A stretch of DNA of 64,000 bases. Source: Bubalus kerabau. Its lineage: Eukaryota; Chordata; Mammalia; Artiodactyla; Bovidae. The translations under genes and the position numbers were made by a program. Position 1 is the stretch's first letter, and every line of letters starts with the position of its first letter. Under the pieces are notes generated by a model that saw nothing but the letters and a program-made list of their open reading frames with translations, ran no database searches and was not told where the DNA came from. Location: NCBI RefSeq assembly GCF_029407905.1, contig NC_073642.1, forward strand, positions 8,804,001 through 8,868,000. Direction: 5' to 3'. Below are positions 32,554 through 43,440 of this stretch, piece after piece.

Positions 32554-32873
32554 ACAGCAATTATCGTCCAATTAAAAATAATAATAAAATACTGCAAAAA
32601 AAAAAAAAAAAGAAAGTCATCCACAAAATGTTAGTGCCTCTCAACATCCCCTACCTACCCCTTCTCTTCTGCCAGCCAACAAAGGCTAGTGAGTGGGAGG
32701 GTCCTCAGAATCAGTCCTAGGCAGAAGTGAGCAACGTGTGGGTCTGGGTGATGACTCTGGGCAGCTCCAAGCACCCAGCTGGATGGCACAGGATGGCACA
32801 TGCTGGGACGAAGTTTGGTCAGAGGCCGCTTCAGCCCTTCCTCCTCCCCTGCAAGCCCAGTATCAGGACGCAC

Positions 32874-33100
32874 CTACCCGCGTCGCGGGAAAAGGCCACC
32901 TCCACGCCCTGCACTGCCGCCCGCCTGCTGACCGCCTTCATGCTGACCTCTGACGCGATCACTTCTGGGCCATCCGGAAGGCACACGCCACACTCGGGCC
33001 GGAAGCCCCGGATGTCAGCGTCCCGGTAGCCTCGGTTCTTGCTGCACTGCTCCAGAAAGATGGCCTTGGCCGCGGGGTCCACGCCCACATGCACAACGAA
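32874..33100 (-). CDS. PGPEP1L: PGPEP1L internal coding exon (catalytic Glu)
   Basis: On the - strand, after acceptor CACACAG, it reads FVVHVGVDPAAKAIFLEQCS, NRGYRDADIRGF, LPDGPEVIASEVSMKAVSRR and VAFSRDAGR. The exon is 227 bp (75 codons plus AG), with a GTGCGT donor at 32873-32868. The split Arg codon is completed by the G at 21064. The Glu in FLEQC matches the catalytic Glu of pyroglutamyl peptidase I (Glu in the TLEKC position of PGPEP1). The VVHVGV and DGPE motifs are kept. No stop is present. The sequence is CpG-rich relative to the surrounding intron, as expected for an old coding exon. Confidence 0.95.
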
Positions 33101-34106
33101 CTGTGTGAGCACATGTGGAGGCAGAAGATTAGGGAAACTGAGGTCCCCGCTGCTCTCCAGACGGTTCAGAGGGAGAGCTCTGGGGGGCAAGACACCCCAA
33201 GCCCCCAAATACCACCATCACACCCTGCCCGCTCCCCTTGATGAATGTGCTGGAACAAAAAGTCACTGGATAGACACCTACAGGGTATCTAATTTAAATA
33301 TTTTCCTATTTCAAAACATTTTTATAGGGCAGTGTATTCCCTTTTTCCCTGGGGGGTCCCAGCTGGTATCTAAGACTATCCCAGGAGAAGCTTAGTCTTT
33401 CCCTGGAAGCTTCCATCTCTTTTATGAAATTTTAATAAAGGAAGTTAATAACAGTCTAATAAAATACTGTTAGAATTTTTTGAGCTGATTATTTTTCCTC
33501 TTTGAAAAATATAGCTCATTATATTATCAAAACATTAGGATATCATCTTAAAGGTCTGGTGGTATTTGTTCTATTAATATCATCTGGTCTTCATATCTGG
33601 AGGATGTTTGTACCAGTTTCCTGCATAGTAACTCTGTTCTGATAAAATATTCTGGGAGTGATGAAATGGGCCTCTCCAGGTGGGCCACTCTCCCACCTCC
33701 TGGTGGGGGCCACCCTCCAAATGCTCTTCTAGGCCAAGAGGTCCTTGCCTCTCACCCCATCTCACAACCCACCTGCTCTGCAAGGGCCTGGCTGGGACTA
33801 ACCCAGGGGCCTCTCTGTTAGGTGGGAACTACCTTTGAGTCCAGGCTGGGAATAAAGCTTCCTTTTCTTTTCCTCCTTCTCTCTTTCCAGAGTCTTATTC
33901 TGAGATTCTACTCTGTATTTCATCTTAAACTTTTATAACCAGACCCTTTTGAAATTGTCTGGGCTGGTACTGGTGGGCAGGGGGCAGGATACACTTGAGC
34001 CATCAACCCTAGAACCAGGGTCCTGGGGTTCACAGGCTCTGGGTCTCCACACATAATCATCCCACCCCCTGCTCCCATCCCCACTGCCTCCCTCGCTGTC
34101 GTTTAC
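33101..34106 (-). other. PGPEP1L: PGPEP1L intron, 1.0 kb
   Basis: It is bounded by a GTAAAC donor (34106-34101) and a CACACAG acceptor (33107-33101) on the - strand. AT-rich text fills the middle (33290-33560). I recognise no repeat. Confidence 0.9.
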
Positions 34107-34229
34107 TTGGGGTTGAAGATCTTCCCAGATTCTGGCGACCCTCTGCTTCACTTCCCTGTAATCTACCGGCAGCTGAAGAGTCTGCAGCTCTACTTCCATG
34201 TCATTCCCCAGGCCCAGTTTGGAGAGTTC
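34107..34229 (-). CDS. PGPEP1L: PGPEP1L coding exon (N-terminal part)
   Basis: On the - strand, after acceptor TTTCTTTCTGCAG, the 123-bp exon encodes ELSKLGLGNDMEVELQTLQL, then PVDYREVKQRVARIWEDLQPQ without the last residue shown (41 codons in all). A GTAAAC donor follows directly. It is in phase 0 on both sides and joins the exon at 33100 to give ...LQPQ-FVVHVGV, the same junction context as PGPEP1 (...SPQ-LVVHVGV). The upstream exon with the start and the TGFGPF motif typical of the family was not found in the remaining 30 kb. Confidence 0.94.
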
Positions 34230-34954
34230 CTGCAGAAAGAAACAGATGGGTCACCTCGCTTGCTGGAGGGCCACAGGGAGCTCCTGACAAGCCAAGCTCA
34301 GGGCCGTCCAGTTCGTTGCTGGGGCCTTTGGGGGCCTGGACCTGCCCTCAAGGAGCTCCCACAGAGGCGACGGGTCAACAGCGGGCCAGAGCTCCTGCTG
34401 CCCGCACAAAGCCCCATATAGTTGCCCTTGTCAAGGTGCACAGACCCCAAAGGCATGTCTGACCCAGCCTGCAGGTCAGGACGGAGTTCACAGAAGGGAT
34501 GCAGGGTACTTCTAGTGGACAGATGAGGGTGAGCCAGATGGAGAAGCTGAAGGGTGTATAAGACAGAGGGAGGTGCACCGGGAGCTGAGAACAGAAATTC
34601 ATCACTTCAATCTTGCAGATGGAAGTCCAAAACCAAGGTGTCAGCAGGGTGATCCTGCCTCTAAACCTTGCCGAAGGTGCCTACCTTGCCTCTTTCAGCT
34701 TCTGGCAGCGCCCGGTAGTCCTTGGCTTGTGGCAGCATAACTGCGGTCTTCACATCATCGCCCCTTTGTGCGTGTCTGTCTTTCTGTCCAGGTTTTCTGC
34801 TTTATAACAACACCCCACCCATGACACTCTCTAAGGTAATGCTTTCCAGAAGGCTGATGGCTTCACTACTGCCAAACCAGAAAGTTCAGGAAGGCCCAAC
34901 TGTATTTCTCCATGGCCTTTATAGTTATAGGTGTGGGATGGAGTACATTGGATA

Positions 34955-35258
34955 CTGAAGTGAAGTGAAAGTCACTCAGTCGTGTCTGACTGTTTGCAAC
35001 CCCATGGACTAGACAGTCCAAGAAATTCTTCAGACCAGAATACTGGAGAGGGCAGCCTTTCCCTTCTCCAGGGGATCTTCCCAACCCAAGGATCAAACCC
35101 AGGTCTCCCACATTGCAGGCGGATTCTTTACCAGCTGTGCCACAAAGGAAGCCCAAGAATACTGGAGTGGGTAGCCTATCCTTTCTCAGGGGCTCTTCCT
35201 GAGCCAGGAATCAAACTGGAGTCTCCTGCATTGCAGGCGGATTCTTTACCAGCTGAGC
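34955..35258 (-). repeat. Bov-tA SINE plus second partial copy, antisense
   Basis: A full antisense copy (GTCACTCAGTCGTGTCTGAC to CCACAAAGGAAGCCC, 35154) is followed at once by a second, partial copy. The partial copy lacks the Bov-A start and runs AATACTGGAGTGGGTAGCC to TACCAGCTGAGCTCTTGGGG. The result is a tandem of tRNA-like heads. Confidence 0.9.
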
Positions 35259-36094
35259 TCTTGGGGACCTGGCATTTCTGTGTGCTTTACTTATCTGAAA
35301 GTCAATGCCCAAAGGTCCTGCTTCTCCTTATCAGCTGTTTCTTTTCAAGCTTCCAATGCGGTGCTCAAACAGCCTCGACTACAAGCTGGCATTAGAATCC
35401 CTTCCCTGCTGGATTCCAGTGGACTCAGAGTCTGGGGCTGCACTCCACAACTGGCCACCTTGACATTTCAGGGCAGGAAATAGGAACAGGCAATTTAGGT
35501 GAAATAAATACAGACGTCACACTTAGCCTCACACCAGCTCAGCTCACCTTTTGCATCAACTAGATTAAGGAAAACATCTAATGTTTCGAGATCTTTGGAT
35601 ATCAGAAATGCAGATAAGGAACTGCAGACCAGTATAAACTTGAACTTTTTCAAGGATTACCATGGAATTATCCTCCAGGATCCTCCCGATGCATTTTCTT
35701 TTCCTAACTAGCGTGTCACCCTCTACCTCTTTCCCTCCCAGTTGTCCCAACATGGGGAGCTGGCACCTTGGCAGGTCTGCCATGTCACCAGCTCCAGGGA
35801 CTCTGCTAAGGAGCAGCCAGTGTCCCCTGGAAAGAGGTGACCACTGCCACCCATACTGTGGGGCTGGAAGTCCAGGGGCTTGCTGGTTCCCCTGGAGTCC
35901 TTTGAGCAAGAGGAGCAACAGATGGAGCCAACAGACAGCCCCCACTGAGGACAGAGGTTAGACAGGAAGGTAACTACACCTCATGGGCTACAGGCCTCCT
36001 GGGGCCTTGGCCAGGCTGCCTGGATGGCTCTGGGAAGTCTTCAGTCATCCAGAGATCACTAGGTTTTGTGGTCAGCTGTACTGGTATTGGGAGA

Positions 36095-36660
36095 GGGAGC
36101 TATGGACTAAAAATATGTCCCCGACCCAAATTCATATATTGAAACCCTAAGGTTTAGATGAGGTCATGAGGGTAGGGTCATGCATGATGGGATTTCATGC
36201 ATGTATGCACGCATACTAGGTCAGGTGTGTCTGACTCTTTGCAACCCAATGGCCTCTAGCTCACTCTGTCCATGGGATTCTCCAGGCAAGAATACTGGAG
36301 TGGGTTGCCATGGCCTCCTCCAGGGGATCTTCCTGACCTAGGGGTCGAATCTGCATCTCCTGGGTCTCCTGCATTGGCAGGCAGATTCTTTACCCCTGAG
36401 CCACCTCGGAAGCCCACATAATGGGACTAACACTCTTATAAGAAGAAGAGAGGCCAGAGCCTTTCTTTCTTTGTCATTTGAGGCAGGACACAGCCAGAAG
36501 ATACTCATCTTTAAGTCAGAAAGAAAGTTCTCACCAGGAACCAAATCTGTTGGCACCTTGATCTTAGACTTCATTTACTTCTCTGTGAGAAATGCATGCA
36601 TGTTGTTTAAACTACTTAGCCTGCAGAATTTTGTTATAGCAGCCTAAGCTGACTAATACA
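36095..36660 (+). repeat. MLT1-type MaLR LTR, interrupted by a SINE
   Basis: AAATTCATATATTGAAACCC, TAGATGAGGTCATGAGGG, TGTTGGCACCTTGATCTTAG and TTGTTATAGCAGCCTAAGCT follow the MLT1 LTR consensus in order. An antisense Bov-tA (about 36195-36417) splits it after GATGGGATTT. Confidence 0.82.
36195..36417 (-). repeat. Bov-tA SINE, antisense, in MaLR LTR
   Basis: GTGTGTCTGACTCTTTGCAA, GGAGTGGGTTGCCATGG and TTTACCCCTGAGCCACC mark an antisense copy. Confidence 0.9.
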
Positions 36661-36894
36661 GGGGAGCTTCCAGCTGGTAACGAGATAAGTCCTGGTTGAG
36701 TTTCAGATACCTGCCAGTTCATGCATCCAGCTCATTATAACTCTTGAAAGTGACACAGACAACCCGGGACTGAAGTCAGAAACTGATTTGGGAATCTGAG
36801 GAACTCTCTCCAACCTGCAATCACGCAAAGAGTCTCCAGGCACTGTCTCATATGGACGCTCGGCTCCCTCAAGCATGTGTTCTCTCTAACACCT

Positions 36895-36904
36895 GCACAC
36901 ACAC

Positions 36905-36948
<44 letters not shown>
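36895..36948. repeat. (CA)n microsatellite
   Basis: A CA tract with two AT interruptions in its first half and a pure tract of over 25 bp at its end. Confidence 0.93.
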
Positions 36949-36950
<2 letters not shown>

Positions 36951-37099
36951 TGCCCTGGGCCATCTACACTGTGACCCATGGCAGACAATAGCATTTTACA
37001 AAGACTAAACCAAGCTGGTGGTCATCAGCAGCCTAAGCCTGGAATGAAGAGGGTACAGGGAAGAAGGGGGCACATGCAAAGTGAGACCCCACTAAAGTG

Positions 37100-37620
37100 A
37101 GACTCCAAAGGGCACGGACTTTGGAGTCACAAAGATGCAGGTTTGAGACCTGGCTCTGCCATCCTTTTTTTTTTTTTTTTTTGGCTACAATAGGTCTTTG
37201 TTGCTGTGCTCAGGCTTTAGTTGCAGAGACTGGGGGCTTTTCTTGTTGTGGAACACAGGCTCTAGGCATGGAGGCGTCAGTAATTGCAGCACACGGGCTT
37301 GGTAATTGCTGCTCATGGGCTCCAGAGCGCAGGCTCCGTAGTCATGGTGCATTGGCAGAGGTGCTCCACAGCATGTGGGATTTTCCCAGACCGGGGACTG
37401 AACCCATGTCAGGGGACACTGGCAGGTGGATCCCTACCCACTGTGCCACCAGGAAAGTCCTGCCACCTTTCATTGGGCAAATGTGGGCATCTTATTTAGC
37501 TTTGGTGCACCTCTGTTTTCTCATCTGTGAAATGGGCATAAATAAAAGTTGGAGGTGCTTTCACAAATTTTAAATGATTCACAAAAAGTGCCCAGCACAG
37601 TATCTGTCACATAATTGGGG
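37100..37620 (+). repeat. MIR SINE split by a CHR-type SINE
   Basis: The MIR 5' half (GACTTTGGAGTCACAAAGAT, GAGACCTGGCTCTGCCA) stops at 37164. The 3' half (GGGCAAATGTGGGCATC, TTCTCATCTGTGAAATGGGC, GTGCCCAGCACAG) resumes after 37460. TGCCA(T/C)C is present on both sides of the insert and looks like its target duplication. Confidence 0.85.
37165..37460 (-). repeat. CHR-type tRNA-derived SINE, antisense
   Basis: The T18 run at 37165-37182 is the poly(A) tail of a - strand element. The far end, CTGTGCCACCAGGAAAGTCC, complements a tRNA-like head ending with GGTTCAGTCCCCGGTCTGGG. This is the cetartiodactyl CHR layout (head, body with 'GCTCTGGAGCCCATGAGC', A tail) and differs from Bov-tA. Confidence 0.8.
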
Positions 37621-38564
37621 CTTTATATGAAGGCCCAATATGTATAATTAGTCCATATTAATTGGAGAAAGTCATGCAAGAGGGATTTTTTAAAAGTAAT
37701 ATTTATTAGAATTTGATTACTTTTAGCCTTTCAGAAGCAGAGAGTAGAATATTCTGCATAAGCAGACGGCAGGCAACTGGTTGCCACCACCCTTTCTGCC
37801 AAGGAGGGTTGGTAGTTTTATCAAAGAGAGCATCTGTTCTATGCAGAGAGAGCCAGGGGTTTTTACCTTGCAGACTGGCACACTTTCTCAGCTAGAATTA
37901 CAGAGTGTTTTGTGCTCAAGGGGCCAAGGACAAAGCCTGGTATAACTCTTACCAAAGTGGAATTCAGGGTACTGCTCTCGCCAGAGGAATCACCAGGCTC
38001 CACAGGGAGCTGAGAGCCTGTGCCAGGCCGCCGATCCTTCAAAAAGCCTGAACGCCACCAGTCACAAAGGCCCTTGGGAATAAGGGAGCCCCACCTTCTG
38101 CCTCTTCCACCCACTTCTTCCTGCCTCCGTGTTGTCCAAAATCTGGTTGCCAGGAACACATGGAGATTTAACAAAGAGAACTCAGTTGCTCTCTGAATTT
38201 TTTTCAAATCCACCAAGGCTGTGGCACCAGCTGGTGCTGCAGAATGGTTGCTCTTTTTCCACAATCTGAGTCTTCTCTCATCTAATGGGAGTCTGTGGCT
38301 AGTACCATGAAGCAGGAAAGGATTTCTTCATTCAAACTTCTCGACTGCTTGCAATGTGGTCCTCTGCTAGAGCATGGGCTGTCTGGGAGGTTCACATTCT
38401 CAGAGGAGATGGAGTATAGGAATGGGAAGTGATGGCAAGACTCCTGGTTCTGGTTCCAAGGGCTGTGTTGGGCCACACTGGGCTGTGGAATTCTGAGGAC
38501 CTTCAATTATTAGGCCGTTAGGAAGGAGCTTAGACTCCATGTCTTCCTCTTCCTATGTGTGTTT

Positions 38565-39540
38565 GTTGCTCAGCTGCTTAGTCTTGTCCGACTCTTTACA
38601 ACCCATGGCAGCACACCAGGCTTCCCTATCCTTTAGTATCTCCCAGAGTTTGCTCAAATTCATGTCCACTGAGTTGGTGATGCCATCCAGCCATCTCATC
38701 CTCTGTCATCCCCTTCTCCTCCTGCCCTCAATCTTTCCCAGCATCAGGGTCTTTTGAGTCAGCTCTTCACATCATGTGGCCAAAGTATTGAGCTTCAGCT
38801 TCAGCATCAGTCCTTCCAACGAATACTCAGGGTTGATTTCCTTTAGGATTGATTGGTTGGATCTCTTTCAGTCCAAGGGGCTCGCAAGACTCTTCTCCAG
38901 CACAATTTGAAAGCATCAATTCTTTGGCGCTCAGCTTTCTTTATGGTCCAACTCTCACATCCATACATAACTACTGGAAAAGCCATAGATTTGACTATAT
39001 GGACCTTTGTCGGCAAAGTGATGTCTCTACTTTTTAATATGCTGTCTAGGTTCATCATAGCTTTTCTTCCAAGGAGCTCAGTTCAGTTCAGTTCAGTTGC
39101 TCAGTTGTGTCTGACTCTTTGCGACCCCATGGACTGCAACATGCCAGGCTACCCAGTCCATCACCAACTCATGGAACTTGCTCAAACTCATTTCCTTGAG
39201 TTGGTGATGCCATCCAACCATCTCATCCTCTGTCGTCCCCTTCTCCTCCCGCCTCAATCTTTCCCAGCATCAGGGTCTTTTCCAATAAGTCAGTTCTTCG
39301 CATCAGGTGGCCAAAGTATTGGAGTTTCAGCTTCAGCATCAGTCTTTCCAATGAATATTCAGGACTGATTTCCTTTGGATTGACTGGTTAGATCTCCTTG
39401 CAGTCCAAGGGACTCTCAAGAGTCCTCTAACACCACAATTCAAAAGCATCAATTCTTTGGCACTCAGCAAGCATCTTTTAATTTCATGGCTTCAGTCACT
39501 GTCTGTAGTGATTTGGGAGCGCAAGAAAATAAAGTCTTTC
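38565..39540 (-). repeat. BovB 3' fragment containing a second BovB 3' fragment
   Basis: An antisense BovB (38565-39077) breaks off at CTTTTCTTCCAAGGAGC. A second BovB 3' end starts with TTCAGTTCAGTTCAGTTGCT at about 39079 and ends near 39468 (TTTGGCACTCAGC). Then the first copy continues with AAGCATCTTTTAATTTCATG to about 39540. The inner copy covers only the last 390 bp of the element. Confidence 0.9.
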
Positions 39541-39544
39541 ACTG

Positions 39545-39670
39545 TTTGGGCAAATTATTGAAACTTTCCAAGCCTCAGTTTCCTGATCTGCAAAATGTAG
39601 TAAAAACAGGACCTTCCTCACAAGGGCTGCTGTGAAAGTTAAGCAAGACCATCCACGTGGAGTTACAGCC
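39545..39670 (+). repeat. MIR-like fragment
   Basis: TTGGGCAAATTATTGAAAC, CAAGCCTCAGTTTCCTGATC and CAAGGGCTGCTGTGAAAG follow the MIR core and 3' half. It abuts the BovB pair. Confidence 0.65.
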
Positions 39671-41342
39671 TAAGAGGACTGCCCAGAGGGGCTTCTGATC
39701 TGAGCTTGGAGGACTAGCAAGAGTGTTCAAGGGAAAGAAATTAAGGAGTGGGAGCTTGGAGGTGTGTGCAAACAGCCTTCCCTCCTCCCTTCTTCCCTCC
39801 CTACTTCCTTCCTTCTGCCCTCTCTCTGTCCCTCCCTCCCCCCTTTTTTCCCTTCTCCTTCCCTCCTTCTCTCGCTCACTCGTCCATCAGGCATCAGATG
39901 TGGATATGGCAGAGACCCTCCTGGGGCCTCTGCGCTGGGCTCTGGGTGAGGGTCTTGTGTCCCTGTGTGTGCGTGTCTGTGGGCTGACCATGGAAGAGGA
40001 AGCGATATCCGGTTCTTCTTGACCTGCAGGGTTGGAAGGAACCTGGGAGCCATCGGCTGGTCCTGGAGATCCGGGCCCGTGCTCCCTCCAACCCCATCTA
40101 GGCTGGAGGTGCCCCATGAACACAGAAATGAGGGGCAGACCTGGGAGGGGCTCACCAGGCACAGGAAGAAGCGTGGAGGTGACCCGGGGTCTGACGTATT
40201 AAGTACAGGACAGCCAACAGTGGAGCATAATGCAGCTATTCTAAACGATTTTACAAAGAATGAGTTGACACAGGAAAACCCATGAAAAGAAACCAGTTTA
40301 AAAATAAGGATCTCAGACTGTTTCCTGCAGCCATTTATGGAAATAGGAGCGTACTGACAACAAGGAGAATTAGGGGAGATTCTCATTTCTGTCTATATTT
40401 GTCGTAACATTTTTAAGGTGTATGTAGTATTTTTCCGGTTCTAAAAGCTTAACAAATAGTCTGGCTGATCATCAGACCAGCTGCCCCAGCAGCACCCTTG
40501 CTATCCGCAGGCAGTATGCCCAGCACCTCGCCCCAGCCCCCTAACCTTGTCACCATTTTACAGATAAGGAAACTGAGGGTGAGTTTAAAAGAAGGGAGCC
40601 GTTCCAGAGGCCCTCACAAAGGAGAGGCGGCCACAACAGTGGGGTCAGCTGCTTAGGGCTGACCACAGCTCTCACCAAGGGCTTGGAAAATCTTAGGATT
40701 GTTTCCAGGTCACACTCTTTTCCTTAACAAAGCCAAGTTCGGCTCTCCATGTTTGACAAATGTCCAGCCTATGCCCAATATCCTTTGGTTATTCCTCCAA
40801 AAGTCCAGTAATGAACAACAGTAACCCAGTAATTCTTGATCCTCAGCTTAGAGCAGGTGTCCCAAAATATTTTTGACCACATGCCACTATTGATGAAAAG
40901 ATTTTAGTATGCACACATGCATGCACACACACCCACACACACACACCCACACACACTATCATTAGCTGGTATCTTCATGTCTCAAGGCATGATACATTTT
41001 TCATGTGGGCTTCACTGTTCATGTTCATTTTACATACAAGTATATGTAAATCTGTATTTATAATGGTTCCCTTAATTCTTCCCTCTTTTTGGCCAATTTC
41101 TTATGAGACTGTTACTGTTTTTACATCACAATGTGACTGGCAGAGAACTCAGATGAGGTTAGATAAAGGATCACTTGGCTGTTTTCACATGTGTTCAGGT
41201 TTGCATCATATTATCCTGTATCTGTGGGTTTCTTGAAGATCCTTTTTGTAAGGATTCCTTGATCATAATTTGAGGCTTAGTTTAATTAAAACTGGATAAT
41301 ATTAATTTTGAAACACATTAACTGAAGCAAAACACTCTATCA
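39670..41342. other. Non-coding stretch, 1.7 kb
   Basis: It has a pyrimidine-rich C/T tract (about 39776-39885) that opens a long antisense frame by composition, and a CAC-rich tract (40910-40957). A short AACTGAGG-type MIR end lies near 40560. I recognise no exon. Confidence 0.65.
40910..40957. repeat. (CA)n / CCCACA imperfect microsatellite
   Basis: CA repeats interrupted by CC at regular points (ACACACCCACACAC). Confidence 0.85.
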
Positions 41343-43440
41343 GTCAGTTTAGTCGCTCAGTCATGTCCGACTTTTTGCAACCCCATGGACTGCAGCACTC
41401 CAGGCTTCCCTGTCCATCACAAACACCCAGAGCTCTCTCAAACTCATGTCCATTGAGTTGGTGATGCCATCCAAATATCTTATCCTCTGTCATCCCCTTC
41501 TACCGCCTTCAATCTTTCCCAGCATCAGGGTCTTTTCAAATGAGTCAGCTCTTCGCATCAGGTGGCCAAAGTATTGGAGTTTCAGTTTCAGCATCAGTCC
41601 TTCCAATGAATATTCAGGACTGATCTCTTTTAGGATGCACTGGTTGGATCTCCTTGCAGTCCAAGGGACTCTCAAGAGTCTTCTCTGACATCACAGTTCA
41701 AAAGCATCAATTCTTCGGTGCTCAGCTTTCTTTACTGTCCAACTCTCATATTCATACATGACCACTGGGAAAACCATAGTCTTGACTAGATGGACCTTTG
41801 TCAACAAAGTAATGTCTCTACTTTTTAACATGCTGTCTAGGTTAGTCTTAACTTTTCTTCCAAGGAGCAAGCATCTTTTAATTTCATGGCTTCAGTCAAC
41901 ATCTGCTGTGATTCTGGAGCCCCCCAAAATAAAGTTTGTCACTGTTTCCACTGTTTCCCCATCTGTTTGCCATGAAGTGATGGGACCAGATGCCATGATC
42001 TTAGTTTTCTGAAAATTGAGCTTTAAGCCAACTTTTTCACTCTCCTCTTTCACTTTCATCAAGAGGCTCTTTAGTTCTTCTTCATTTTCTGCCATAAGGG
42101 TGGTGTCATCTGCATATCTGAGGTTATTGATATTTCTCCCGGCAATCTTGACTCCAGCTTGTGCTTCATTCAGCCCAGCATTTCTCATGATGTTCTCTGC
42201 ATAGACGTTAAATAAGCAGGGTGACAATATACAGCCTTGATGTACTCCTTTCCCTATTTGGAACCAGTCTGTTGTTCCATGTCCAGTTCTAACTGTTGCT
42301 TCTTGACCTTATTACAGATTTCTCAGGAGGCAGGTCAGGTGGTCTGGTATTCCCATCTCTTTAAGAATTTTCCACAGTTTCTTGTGATCCACACAGTCAA
42401 AGGCTTTGGCATAGTCAATAAAGAGAAGTAGATGTTTTTCTGGAACTCTCTTGCTCTTTCAAGGATCCAATGAATGTTGGCAATTTGATCTCTGGTTCCT
42501 CTGCCTTTTCTAAATCCAGCTTGAACATCTGGAAGTTCACAGTTCATGTACTGTTGAAGCCTGGCTTGGAGAAATTTGAGCATTACTTTACTAGCGTGTG
42601 AGATGAGCGCAATTGTGCTGTAGTTTGAAGATTCTTTGGCATTGCCTTTCTTTGGGATTGGAAAGAAAACTGGCCTTTTCCAGTCCTGTAGCCACTGCTG
42701 AGTTTTCCAAATTTGCTGGCAGGTTGAGTGCAGCACTTTCACAGCATCATCCTTTAGGATTTGAAATAGCTCAACTGGAATTCCATCACCTCCATTAGCT
42801 TTGCTCATAGTGATGCTTCCTAAGGCCCATTTGACTTCACATTCCAGGATGTCTGGTTGTAGGTGAGTGATCACACCATTGTGGTTATCTGGGTCATGAA
42901 GATCTTTTCTGTATATTTCTTCTCTGTATTCTTGCCACCTTTTTTTCATATTTTCTGCTTCTGTTAGGTCCATACCATTTCTGTCCTTTATTGTGCTCAT
43001 CTTTGCATGAAATGTCCCCTTGGTATCTCTAATTTTCTTGAAAAGATCACTAGTCTTCTCTCATTCTATTGTTTTCCTCTATTTCTTTGCATTGATCACT
43101 GAGGAAGGCTTTCTTATCTCTCCTTGCTATTCTTTGGAACTTTGCATTCAAATGGGTATATCTTTCCTTTTCTCCTTTTCTTCTTTTCATACCTATTTGT
43201 AAGGTCTCCTCAGACAACCATTTTGCCTTTTTGCATTTCTTTTTCTTGGGGATGGTCTTGATCACTGCCTCCTGTACAATGCCACAAACCTCTGTCCATG
43301 GTTCTTCAGGAGTTCTGTCTATCAGATCTAAGCCCTTGAAACTATTTGTCACTTCCACTGTATAATCATAAGGGATTTGACTTAGGTCATACCTGAATGG
43401 TCTAGTGGTTTTCCCTACTTTCTTCACTTTGAGTCTGAAT
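41343..43440 (-). repeat. BovB LINE, antisense, 3' part of a twin-primed copy
   Basis: The 3' end GTCGCTCAGTCATGTCCGAC is at 41355-41374. The - strand encodes, from 43430 down, KKVGKTTRPFRYDL, QIPYDYTVEVTNSFKGLDLI, the RT core (VELFQILKDDAVKVLHS) and the end (VPWTARRSNQCILKEISPEY). Frameshifts separate four long frames. At 43440 the orientation flips (see the next entry). Confidence 0.95.

Larger units (their letters stand above)
30100..32580 (+). repeat. Bovine-type L1 3' fragment, split by a BovB
   Basis: AATCCCATTACTGGGTATAT at 30130-30149 continues beyond the BovB as AAAAAGACACATGAACCCC and TGGACTATTACTCAGCCATA, then the L1 3' UTR. The end of the fragment has a GT/G-rich stretch (about 32455-32500), (TA)n (32525-32553) and an A-rich tail. 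Confidence 0.9.
21065..32873 (-). other. PGPEP1L: PGPEP1L intron holding ERV-A, BovB and L1 insertions
   Basis: The intron is 11.8 kb and runs from the donor side at 32873 to the acceptor at 21065 on the - strand. It contains the complete provirus ERV-A (antisense to the gene), nested SINEs and BovB pieces, a BovB that splits an L1 fragment (30100-32580), a (TA)n tract and a G-rich stretch. Most of its length is transposon-derived. Confidence 0.88.
34230..38560. other. Non-coding stretch upstream of the PGPEP1L exon
   Basis: This is presumably PGPEP1L first intron or flank. It holds two antisense SINE pieces (34955-35258), a MaLR LTR split by a SINE (36095-36660), a (CA)n tract (36895-36948), and a MIR split by an older tRNA-SINE (37100-37620). 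I see no exon. The open frames at 35565-35945 (-) and 37863-38264 (-) have no recognisable relatives. Confidence 0.7.

Noticed and set aside
37863..38264. Antisense frame with a GF..GP element (VIPGFVLGPLSTKH) considered as the missing first PGPEP1L exon
   Set aside because: The spacing of the glycines does not match the family TGFGPF motif, the flanking residues do not match, and no donor fits the phase needed at 34229.
39727..40386. 219-codon antisense frame and overlapping + strand frames at 39723-40022
   Set aside because: It is opened by the C/T-rich tract at about 39776-39885. Low complexity and no family resemblance.
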